Source of the DNA: Syntrophorhabdus sp.
Lineage (GTDB): Bacteria > Desulfobacterota > BSN033 > UBA1163
NCBI GenBank assembly: GCA_020724025.1
Contig: DYHU01000104.1
Coordinates: 1 to 7,318, forward strand
Reading direction: 5' to 3'
Length of the DNA: 7,318 nt
Under the pieces are notes generated by a model. That model was not told where the DNA came from. It worked only from the letters and a program-made list of their open reading frames with translations, and ran no database searches. This document shows, piece after piece, positions 1 to 5,029 of the stretch. A program made the translations under genes and the position numbers. How positions within the stretch are numbered: position 1 is the stretch's first letter; each line of letters begins with the position of its first letter.

Positions 1-220
1 AAAAAAATATTTAAAAAAATGGCATAAATCTTTCTACTTTGTCAAGTCAAAATTTGGATTGCTCTTCTGATCGAATCATTTCTCTATCCAATTTTGTAAA
101 AGGGTGTTCAAATTTGTTATTAATTTTCCCCTTCAATTTATATATTTTATTGTCATTTCATCGAAATTGACGAAGCATTTCCATTATTCAGCAAGTTTTA
201 TGCCAGAGACGGAGGGTACA
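1..220. other. AT-rich non-coding end of the window
   Basis: AT-rich sequence beyond the sulfurtransferase stop with no supportable gene. The first 20 bases are A-runs (T-runs on the minus strand). A weak minus-strand promoter-like pair, TTGACT (45-50) and TATGCC (21-26) with an 18-base spacer, would point to a gene outside the window. It matches the -10 consensus at only three positions. No hairpin with a U-tract is seen after the sulfurtransferase. A short imperfect TTCGTC/GATGAA stem near 160-180 has no U-run. Confidence 0.5.
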
Positions 221-1126
221 TTAAGGATCCGTTCCGGTTTTGACAGGCAGGTTTGGATCGGCGGACCACTCGACCCAGGATCCCCGGTAGAGACGGACAT
301 TGGAATAACCAAGGACATATCTCAAAGTGAAGTAGAGATGAGAGGCCTCCCTTCCGGTGCGGCAGTGAACGATCACTTCCTTGTCCTTTGTGACACCGGG
401 TTCGGCGAAGAGTTTTTCAAGGTCTTCCTTCTTTTTCCATACCCTGACCTCTTCCCCTTCGAGGAGTGTCTCCCAGAACAGGTTCTTCGCTCCGGGGATG
501 TGACCTCTGCGAATCTCTTCACCCTCTTCGCCACTATACTGTTTGGGAGGCCGGGCATCGACGATCACAACCCCTTTTGCTGAGAGGCGATCCCGAACCC
601 ACTTCTTTTCCGCCAGGCTATCGGGCCTCACTTTGCCGAAGAATTTCTTGGGAGAGAGAGAAGGATAGTTTTGAGTCACCGGAAGCTTCTCCATCGTCCA
701 TTTCTCCCATCCTCCATTGACGACTCCGACCTTTTTATGGCCCAGGTGATCGAGGACCCATGCGAGAAAGGCGGCATTGGGATTCGATTTTTCGGAATAG
801 AGGATGACCCACATCGGATTGGAGACACTTAAATATTCTCCGATCAATTTTTCCAGAAAGATGCGGTCCGGCCCCTGGGCAGGAATTCCGGTTCTCGGGA
901 CCCGGAGGGTTTCGAAATGGAGATAGACGGCGTTTGGAATATGGCCCTTGAGATAGTCCGAAAGGGAATCTCGCATATCGATGATGCGAACGGAAGGATG
1001 GTTCACGAGAGGAGCCAATTCCCCTGTCTCGATGAGTCTCGGGAAGTTCAAATTTTTCAAAGGAGGGGCTTGAGCATCGAGGAAGGTGGGGAGAAGGAGA
1101 AGAGAGAAGGAGAGGAGGAATCCCAT
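221..1126 (-). CDS. Secreted tandem-rhodanese sulfurtransferase
   Basis: A 301-residue protein with two rhodanese domains. Rhodaneses pass sulfane sulfur, for example from thiosulfate or 3-mercaptopyruvate, to cyanide or other thiols. A hydrophobic stretch (GFLLSFSLLLLPTFLDAQA, residues 2-20) followed by PP looks like a Sec signal peptide cut after AQA, so the protein is probably periplasmic. Domain 1 (about 27-150) has IIDMRDSLSDYLKGHIPNA, but its active-site place reads LYSEKSNPN without Cys, so it is non-catalytic, as is usual in tandem enzymes. Domain 2 (about 160-295) has VDARPPKQYSGEEGEE, GHIPGAKN and the active loop CRTGREAS with catalytic C255. The loop differs from classic thiosulfate (CRKGVT) and mercaptopyruvate (CGSGVT) types, so the donor is not predictable. 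The start is uncertain: this ATG lacks an RBS, while in-frame TTG codons at 1189 and 1216 would give a longer, positively charged leader (GKRSFHLL). It is the last gene after glgA. Confidence 0.88.
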   Translation of the reverse strand: MGFLLSFSLLLLPTFLDAQAPPLKNLNFPRLIETGELAPLVNHPSVRIIDMRDSLSDYLKGHIPNAVYLHFETLRVPRTGIPAQGPDRIFLEKLIGEYLSVSNPMWVILYSEKSNPNAAFLAWVLDHLGHKKVGVVNGGWEKWTMEKLPVTQNYPSLSPKKFFGKVRPDSLAEKKWVRDRLSAKGVVIVDARPPKQYSGEEGEEIRRGHIPGAKNLFWETLLEGEEVRVWKKKEDLEKLFAEPGVTKDKEVIVHCRTGREASHLYFTLRYVLGYSNVRLYRGSWVEWSADPNLPVKTGTDP

Positions 1127-1134
1127 CAGGAGAT

Positions 1135-1149
1135 GGAAGCTTCGCTTCC
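1135..1149. repeat. Small hairpin just before the sulfurtransferase start
   Basis: GGAAGC, loop of 3 bases, GCTTCC: a perfect 6-bp stem 8 bases before the ATG at 1126. On the transcript it occupies the place where a ribosome binding site would lie, and no good Shine-Dalgarno is visible there. It could limit translation from that ATG; this is inference. Confidence 0.45.
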
Positions 1150-1157
1150 CCGTATTT

Positions 1158-1192
1158 CCAATTTCCCATTTCCAATTTGCAATTTGCAATTT
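1158..1192. repeat. Heptamer tandem repeat over the glgA stop codon (consensus gcaattt)
   Basis: Five 7-base units in a row on the plus strand: ccaattt, cccattt, ccaattt, gcaattt, gcaattt. The right end overlaps the glgA stop (1191-1193). The array fills most of the gap to the sulfurtransferase and stays open in that gene's frame, where it would read QIANWKWEIGN. Confidence 0.75.
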
Positions 1193-2669
1193 ACAATGTC
1201 CCCCTCTTCTTCTCAAGGGCCTTCAGGTAGAGTTGAAGGTATGCCTCTGCTGATCTTTGCCAGGAGAAATCAGAGGCCATCGCATTCCGGATGAGCTTCG
1301 TCCAGTGTTCCGGTTGAGCATAGAGGCCCATGGCCGTTTTGATCTGGTTCAGGAAATCCTTCGAATCGTAGCGGGCGAATTTAAAACCGTTTCCCACTCC
1401 TGTGGAAGGGTCATAGTGGGTGATCGTATCATCGAGTCCGCCGGTGGCCCGGACCACCGGAATCGTCCCATACTTCAGGCTGTAGATCTGATTGAGACCG
1501 CAGGGCTCATATTTCGATGGCATGAGGAAAAGATCGGCTCCGGCTTCGATTTTGTGAGCCAGTCGATCGTCATAGGCGATTCGGATTCCCGCTTTTTGCG
1601 GATATTTCCGGGCAACCTGGTTGAAGAGGTCGTGGTATTTCTGTTCCCCGGTGCCCAGGAGAACGAAGCCGATGTCAAAGGTGAAGAGTTGATCGATGGT
1701 CTCCGCAAGGAGGTCAAATCCCTTCTGGTCGGCCAGCCTCGAGATCATCCCGAAGAGAGGGGCCTTTTCGAGAGACGGAGGAAGGCCGAATTCCTTCAGC
1801 AGATCCTTCTTGCACTCCCGCTTTCCCGAGGGATCATTCAAATCATATCGGGCGATGAGGTGGGGATCATGCGAAGGATCCCAGTCCTGATAATCCACAC
1901 CATTGAGAATGCCGTAGAGATCCTCTCTCCTCTTTCTTAAAATCCCCTCCAGTCCATAACCGTATTCCGGGCTCTGTATCTCTTCGCTATATTTCTGACT
2001 CACCGTGTTGATGGCATCGGCATAGACGATCCCTGCCTTCATCAAATTGATCCTCTCCCAGAATTCGATTCCCTCCGGATTATACATCTCCGGCGGAAGA
2101 CCGGTGAGCGAGAGCTTCTCCTTTTTGAAGAGGCCCTGGTAGGCGATGTTGTGGATGGTGAAGACGGTTGCGGTGCGGGCGAAGAATGGGTCGTTATTGT
2201 AGATCGACCTGAGGTAAGCCGGGATCAATCCAGTCTGCCACTCATGATGGTGGATGACATCGGGTGAGAATTGGATGTGCCGGGCCAAGTGGAGGACCGC
2301 TCTGGTGAAAAAGACAAAACGCTCCGCATTGTCGAAGTAATCTCCCTTGGGAGTGCTGTAGAGATATTCCCTGTCGAAAAACTCATCCCTGCCAATGAAA
2401 TAGACCGGGATATTTTGGTCCAGGTGGCCGTGATAGACCTCTGCCCGAAGGGTTTCATCTTTGAGTGGCACCTCCATTGCTTCCCCTAGATACTGGAGCG
2501 GAAGCCCGGAGTTTTTGACCATCCGGTAGTAAGGCATGACCAGTATCACCTCGCATCCGAGGGGTTGAAGGAATTTGGGGAGGGCTCCTGCCACATCTGC
2601 CAACCCTCCTGTTTTAGCAAAGGGGACGGCCTCCGGAGTCGCAAACAGGATACGAAGGGGTTGGTTCAT
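1191..2669 (-). CDS. glgA: Glycogen synthase (ADP-glucose type, GT5)
   Basis: A 492-residue cytoplasmic glucosyltransferase that adds glucose from ADP-glucose to the non-reducing ends of alpha-1,4-glucan. Length is normal for bacterial GlgA. The N-terminal Rossmann domain starts RILFATPEAVPFAKTGGLADV, with KTGGL (19-23) binding the sugar nucleotide. HHHEWQTGLIPAYL (140-153) replaces the common HxHDWHxG form with Glu and Gln but keeps the position. TIHNIAYQG (171-179) and NGVD (256-259) follow. The C-terminal domain begins near SRLADQKG (310-317) and carries PSKYEPCGLNQIY with E388 and C390 at the family's conserved positions, then TGGLDDT. No glgC, glgB or glgP is in the window, so it is separated from the usual glycogen operon. 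It lies 46 bases after mscS and may be transcribed with it. The TAA stop is inside a heptamer repeat. Confidence 0.96.
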   Translation of the reverse strand: MNQPLRILFATPEAVPFAKTGGLADVAGALPKFLQPLGCEVILVMPYYRMVKNSGLPLQYLGEAMEVPLKDETLRAEVYHGHLDQNIPVYFIGRDEFFDREYLYSTPKGDYFDNAERFVFFTRAVLHLARHIQFSPDVIHHHEWQTGLIPAYLRSIYNNDPFFARTATVFTIHNIAYQGLFKKEKLSLTGLPPEMYNPEGIEFWERINLMKAGIVYADAINTVSQKYSEEIQSPEYGYGLEGILRKRREDLYGILNGVDYQDWDPSHDPHLIARYDLNDPSGKRECKKDLLKEFGLPPSLEKAPLFGMISRLADQKGFDLLAETIDQLFTFDIGFVLLGTGEQKYHDLFNQVARKYPQKAGIRIAYDDRLAHKIEAGADLFLMPSKYEPCGLNQIYSLKYGTIPVVRATGGLDDTITHYDPSTGVGNGFKFARYDSKDFLNQIKTAMGLYAQPEHWTKLIRNAMASDFSWQRSAEAYLQLYLKALEKKRGTL

Positions 2670-2675
2670 CAAACA

Positions 2676-2679
2676 CTCC
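2676..2679 (-). promoter_or_regulatory. Ribosome binding site that fixes the glgA start
   Basis: GGAG on the minus strand, 6 bases before the ATG at 2669. The longer frame starting at 2705 would add 12 residues read from the heptamer repeat and the intergenic gap. The ATG at 2669 begins MNQPLRILFATPE, which fits the expected N-terminus of the family. Confidence 0.7.
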
Positions 2680-2687
2680 ATCAATGC

Positions 2688-2722
2688 GAAATGGTCATTG
2701 ATCAATGGTCAATGGTCATTGT
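2688..2722. repeat. Heptamer tandem repeat over the mscS stop codon (consensus tcaatgg)
   Basis: Units of 7 bases on the plus strand: gaaatgg (degenerate), tcattga, tcaatgg, tcaatgg, tcattgt. A 12-base palindrome CATTGATCAATG lies inside (2696-2707). The mscS TGA stop (2716-2718 read on the minus strand) is part of the last unit, so the array fills most of the gap to glgA. Confidence 0.7.
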
Positions 2723-3570
2723 TCTTTTTTAGGTTCTCCCCACAGAAGGACCCGGTGGGGATAGGGGAGATGGATCCCTTTTTCATCGAATCGGATTTTG
2801 ATCCTTCTTCGCAACTCCCTTCCCACGTCCCATTGTTTCAGGGGAACGGTTTTCACCATCATCCGGATGACCATCTGGGATTCATCAAATTTTTCAACTC
2901 CGAGGATCTGGAGGGATTCGAGGATGGCGCTCTTATAGGGTTCCTCTGACTCCAATTCCTTTCCGATCTGGATCAGGAGATCGCAGATCCGGTCGATATC
3001 TTCACGATAGGAGATACCCAGGTCCAGAACCGATCGGGACCACTCCTTAGAGAGATTGCTCACCACCTTAATCTCCCCATTTGGAATGGTATGGACCTTT
3101 CCCTTAAGGTCCCTCAGCACCGTCTTCCTCAAGCTCACCGACTCCACCAGCCCTGAAACGCCAGCCACCTCGATCACATCCCCGATCCGGTATTGATTCT
3201 CAAGGATGATGAAAAATCCGCTAATCACATCCTTCACCAGACTCTGCGCCCCGAAACCGATGGCCAGCGCCCCGATGCCGGCGGTGGCGAGCAGGGGACC
3301 TAGTTGAATTCCTAGCTCTCCGAGGATCATCAGAACGGCAACAAAGGTGATGATGATGAGAAAGGCGTGCCGGAGGATGTTGCCGAGGGTATGGGCCCTC
3401 TTCTTGGCCTCTGAGGCCTGAAGGGGATCTTTCTCATAAACAAATCCCTCCATCCATTTGGCGATCCATCGGGACATCTGGGAGAGGACGACGAGCGCGA
3501 TGAGGATCCCGATGATTTTGATTCCCGAGGTGGTGAGCCAGGAGGTGAGGGTCTTAAGCGTCTCGGTCAT
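2716..3570 (-). CDS. MscS-family mechanosensitive ion channel
   Basis: A 284-residue small-conductance mechanosensitive channel protein, close to the 286 residues of E. coli MscS. Such channels form heptamers in the inner membrane and open under membrane tension to release solutes on osmotic downshock. Membrane helices are at about 14-32 and 66-86, with the pore helix TM3 at about 92-121. TM3 shows the Gly/Ala-rich pattern GIGALAIGFGAQSLVKD (98-114); by alignment with E. coli MscS, L102 and F106 sit at the pore constriction. The beta domain follows with YRIGDVIEV (127-135), then TIPNGEI (161-167), and then the alpha/beta vestibule to the C-terminus. The start has AAGGG 5 bases upstream. The nearest upstream gene is more than 430 bases away, so it probably has its own promoter in the repeat island, though none is clear. 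The TGA stop lies in a heptamer repeat. The exact subfamily cannot be fixed, so no symbol is given. Confidence 0.93.
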   Translation of the reverse strand: MTETLKTLTSWLTTSGIKIIGILIALVVLSQMSRWIAKWMEGFVYEKDPLQASEAKKRAHTLGNILRHAFLIIITFVAVLMILGELGIQLGPLLATAGIGALAIGFGAQSLVKDVISGFFIILENQYRIGDVIEVAGVSGLVESVSLRKTVLRDLKGKVHTIPNGEIKVVSNLSKEWSRSVLDLGISYREDIDRICDLLIQIGKELESEEPYKSAILESLQILGVEKFDESQMVIRMMVKTVPLKQWDVGRELRRRIKIRFDEKGIHLPYPHRVLLWGEPKKEQ

Positions 3571-3656
3571 AGAAGCCCTTGAAGGTCATTAAAAATTGCC
3601 AATTTTGTAACTGTTTAGCGTTTTGAAAATTGTTTGGTGATTTAGCCCAATAAGCT

Positions 3657-3748
3657 TGTCATTCCTGCCCCGTAACAAAGTACGGGGTAAACTCCAGCAG
3701 GAATCCAGGGATTTTAGATTCTGGATTCCCGTTTTCACGGGAATGACA
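3657..3748. repeat. Nested palindromic repeat with a dRS3-like core
   Basis: The outer arms TGTCATTC (3657-3664) and GAATGACA (3741-3748) are perfect inverted repeats. Inside lie ATTCCTG/CAGGAAT (3661-3667, 3698-3704) around CCCCGTA-acaaag-TACGGGG (3668-3687); then GGAATCCAG/CTGGATTCC (3700-3708, 3721-3729); then ATTCCCGT-tttc-ACGGGAAT (3725-3744). The last one fits the pattern ATTCCC-N8-GGGAAT known as dRS3 in Neisseria, and similar elements are scattered between genes in many proteobacteria. It looks like two related palindromes joined, the left one diverged. It may fold as RNA and influence mRNA ends. Confidence 0.85.
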
Positions 3749-3781
3749 TAAGTGGAGACTTTCAAAGAACTAAAATAATAC

Positions 3782-3809
3782 CCAATTTTCAATTTGCGAT
3801 TTGCAATTT
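3782..3809. repeat. Heptamer tandem repeat, four units (consensus gcaattt)
   Basis: Four consecutive 7-base units: ccaattt, tcaattt, gcgattt, gcaattt. The same heptamer family forms the array at the end of glgA (1158-1192). It does not encode anything here. Confidence 0.75.
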
Positions 3810-3837
3810 TCACGATCTCGTAAAAAGTAAAATTTCC

Positions 3838-3902
3838 CCTTCCCCCCGACCTCGCTCCGCTAAGCGGGGCAGGCTGGCGGGAGGGGATGATGGGGAGGGG
3901 GA
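3838..3902. repeat. GC-rich imperfect palindrome
   Basis: A C-run on the left and G-runs on the right flank a compact hairpin: GCTCCGC (3854-3860), loop TAA, GCGGGGC (3864-3870), with one G-U pair. The outer arms (CCCCTTCCCCCC against GGGAGGGG and GGGGAGGGGG) pair imperfectly. Composition is sharply different from the AT-rich surroundings, which suggests a mobile or repeated intergenic module rather than part of a gene. Confidence 0.55.
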
Positions 3903-3945
3903 AAATAACTTGGCGGAATTTCACGATTCTTCACCCTCACCCCAA

Positions 3946-3968
3946 CCCTCTCCCGTCAAGGGAGAGGG
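3946..3968. repeat. Perfect 9-bp-stem hairpin, CCCTCTCCC type
   Basis: CCCTCTCCC (3946-3954), loop GTCAA, then GGGAGAGGG (3960-3968). The preceding CACCCTCACCCCAA matches a REP-like sequence that I recall as common in many proteobacterial genomes (from memory, not searched). It lies about 40 bases after the stop of the small membrane protein and could slow or end transcription. It lacks a U-tract on the minus strand, so I call it a repeat rather than an intrinsic terminator. Confidence 0.7.
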
Positions 3969-4007
3969 AGTATCTTTTGACTTTTTACGATTTCATCATT
4001 TCCCGTC

Positions 4008-4319
4008 CTATTCAGCTTTTTCTGTTTTACGAATCACTTTTTCCAGGCGGTCCAGGGCATCTGCGGTCTTCTCCCTCAGGGCATCGGTCATGGCCATCAT
4101 GGCGTCGACCTGTTTCTTTAAATCCTCAGGGGGCTCGGAAGATTCGATCTTTTTTTTCAAATCGAGGGTCATTCCTGTCCGATGAAGGGCGAGGATGGAA
4201 AGGCCAAGGGAGATGAGCGAGATGATGAGCGCAACCGGAGCGCCCATTCCAGCGCCGAAGGCGACCACAATGGAAAGAATAAGCGCAACCCCAGCAATCA
4301 GAATGAATAACAAGAACAT
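4008..4319 (-). CDS. Small two-helix membrane protein with charged helical tail, unknown function
   Basis: A 103-residue protein that I do not recognise as a named family. It starts MFLLFILIAGVALILS, giving a membrane helix about 2-22. A Gly/Ala/Pro turn (AGMGAPVA) leads into a second hydrophobic helix about 27-44. The remaining 55 residues are hydrophilic and rich in Lys, Glu, Asp and Met (DLKKKIESSEPPEDLKKQ, then MTDALREKTADALDRLEKVI), with a heptad-like pattern compatible with an amphipathic or coiled-coil helix. No Cys or catalytic motif is visible. An in-frame TTG two codons earlier (4325) would overlap the DUF502 stop by 3 bases, but the ribosome binding site favours this ATG. It follows DUF502 by 2 bases and ends the purB-ftsH operon. 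Strong RBS, proper composition and tight spacing make it a real gene. A helper or oligomerising partner of its membrane neighbours is only a guess. Confidence 0.8.
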   Translation of the reverse strand: MFLLFILIAGVALILSIVVAFGAGMGAPVALIISLISLGLSILALHRTGMTLDLKKKIESSEPPEDLKKQVDAMMAMTDALREKTADALDRLEKVIRKTEKAE

Positions 4320-4321
4320 GT

Positions 4322-5023
4322 TCAAGGCCCTCCTTCGATTTTTGAATTAGGATACTTCATCCTTTCCAAATTTTCAATCGAATCCTTTTTGGAGTTGTTT
4401 CTTGATAGGAACACAGAGAGGGAAGGGGGGGTGACGATGCCCACCGACATAATGGTTTTGATTGCCTCTTCAATGGTGAGCTGGGAGGGGATGACCTTTT
4501 CCTTGGGAAGAAAGAGAAGGAAACCCATCGGCGGCACAAAGGCCGTAGGAACGAAGACCGTCACCTTGGTTTGGGACGTGAGATCTGAGATCTCATTGGT
4601 GATAAACCCAATGACGAAATTTCCCTCCTGCGGAAATTCGACAAAGACCGCCTGGCGAAAGGCCCCTTTTCGGGTGGGGGAGAAGGCATCGGTCAGCTGT
4701 TTTGAAGAGAGGTAGATATTCTTCACGATCGGGAGATTGGTGAAGAGGCGATCTCCCCAGCCCACCAGTTTGCGGCCCATCACATTGGTTGCGATCAGAC
4801 CCAGCAGGTAGAGAAGCAGGAAGAAGATGATGATCCCCAAGCCCGGGATGGGGAGTTCCCGGTGAAAGAGAAAATGGGTCACCCCCGGTCCTAAAGGGCC
4901 GACCCGATCGTCAAGAGCGGTGAAGATAAACTTCAAAATGAAGATGGTGATCCCAAGAGGCAGGATGACGAGCATTCCTGCCAATATCTTTCCCCGAAGA
5001 TGCTTGAATATTTTTTTCAACAT
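4322..5023 (-). CDS. DUF502 family inner-membrane protein
   Basis: Protein of 233 residues matching the DUF502 family, whose molecular function is not established. The N-terminus is short and basic (MLKKIFKHLRGK), followed by a membrane helix about 13-35 containing PLGITIFIL and a second helix about 60-82. A soluble domain follows with the family's typical segments: NLPIVKNIYLSSKQL (97-111), FPQEGNFVIGFIT (130-142), and VFVPT with GFLLFLPKEKVI (157-178). It ends with a helix TIEEAIKTIMSVGIVTPP (183-200) and a hydrophilic tail. Family members usually carry an NPTSG-like segment after VFVPT; here that place reads AFVPPMG, a local divergence. The start lies 6 bases after the ftsH stop, with AGGG only 4 bases before the ATG, so translation probably depends partly on ribosomes finishing ftsH. 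A membrane role near FtsH is plausible from position only. Confidence 0.88.
   Translation of the reverse strand: MLKKIFKHLRGKILAGMLVILPLGITIFILKFIFTALDDRVGPLGPGVTHFLFHRELPIPGLGIIIFFLLLYLLGLIATNVMGRKLVGWGDRLFTNLPIVKNIYLSSKQLTDAFSPTRKGAFRQAVFVEFPQEGNFVIGFITNEISDLTSQTKVTVFVPTAFVPPMGFLLFLPKEKVIPSQLTIEEAIKTIMSVGIVTPPSLSVFLSRNNSKKDSIENLERMKYPNSKIEGGP
4328..4335 (-). promoter_or_regulatory. Strong ribosome binding site deciding the start of the small membrane protein
   Basis: The minus strand reads AAGGAGGG, near the ideal Shine-Dalgarno, inside the last codons of the DUF502 gene. It lies 8 bases before the ATG at 4319 but only 2-3 bases before the alternative TTG at 4325. The spacing clearly favours the ATG. 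Confidence 0.7.
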
Positions 5024-5029
5024 CGTTCC

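Larger units (their letters stand above)
3818..3990. repeat. 173-base segment bounded by 11-bp perfect inverted repeats
   Basis: TCGTAAAAAGT (3818-3828) is the exact reverse complement of ACTTTTTACGA (3980-3990). Between them lie the GC-rich palindrome and the 9-bp-stem hairpin. A short non-coding segment with terminal inverted repeats and no gene resembles a miniature inverted-repeat element. I see no clear target-site duplication next to the arms, so this remains a candidate. Confidence 0.4.
3571..4007. other. Non-coding repeat island between the ftsH operon and mscS
   Basis: This 437-base stretch has no believable gene. Open frames across it translate repeats (for example VIPVKTGIQ, a familiar spurious peptide). 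From right to left it holds an 11-bp inverted repeat arm, a 9-bp-stem hairpin, a GC-rich hairpin, the other arm, a four-unit heptamer array, and a roughly 92-base nested palindrome. The last 75 bases before mscS are AT-rich. A promoter for mscS would be expected here. The best -10-like match on the minus strand, TACAAA near 3605-3610, has no acceptable -35, so I do not call one. No U-tract terminator is visible after the small membrane protein. Confidence 0.8.

Noticed and set aside
21..50. Minus-strand promoter TTGACT-N18-TATGCC
   Set aside because: The -10 match is weak (three positions) and the target gene would lie outside the window; kept only as a note in the end-region entry.
104..583. 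Plus-strand open frame of 159 codons at the left end
   Set aside because: Most of it runs antisense to the sulfurtransferase, which has clear domains; the rest reads AT-rich intergenic DNA.
1257..1940. Plus-strand open frame of 227 codons opposite glgA
   Set aside because: Antisense shadow of glgA; the minus-strand frame carries all conserved GlgA motifs.
2670..2705. Upstream extension of glgA by 12 codons
   Set aside because: It would be read from repeat and gap sequence; the ATG at 2669 has a well-placed GGAG and the family N-terminus.
3657..3748. CRISPR-like repeat pair
   Set aside because: Copies are inverted and nested, not direct repeats with spacers of even length, and no cas gene is present.
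3589..3924. Minus-strand open frame of 111 codons in the repeat island
   Set aside because: It translates the repeats themselves (including VIPVKTGIQ), spans inverted repeats and has no protein-like conservation signal or good start.
3946..3968. Intrinsic terminator after the ftsH operon
   Set aside because: The stem is strong but no U-run follows on the minus strand, and the sequence resembles a dispersed repeat.
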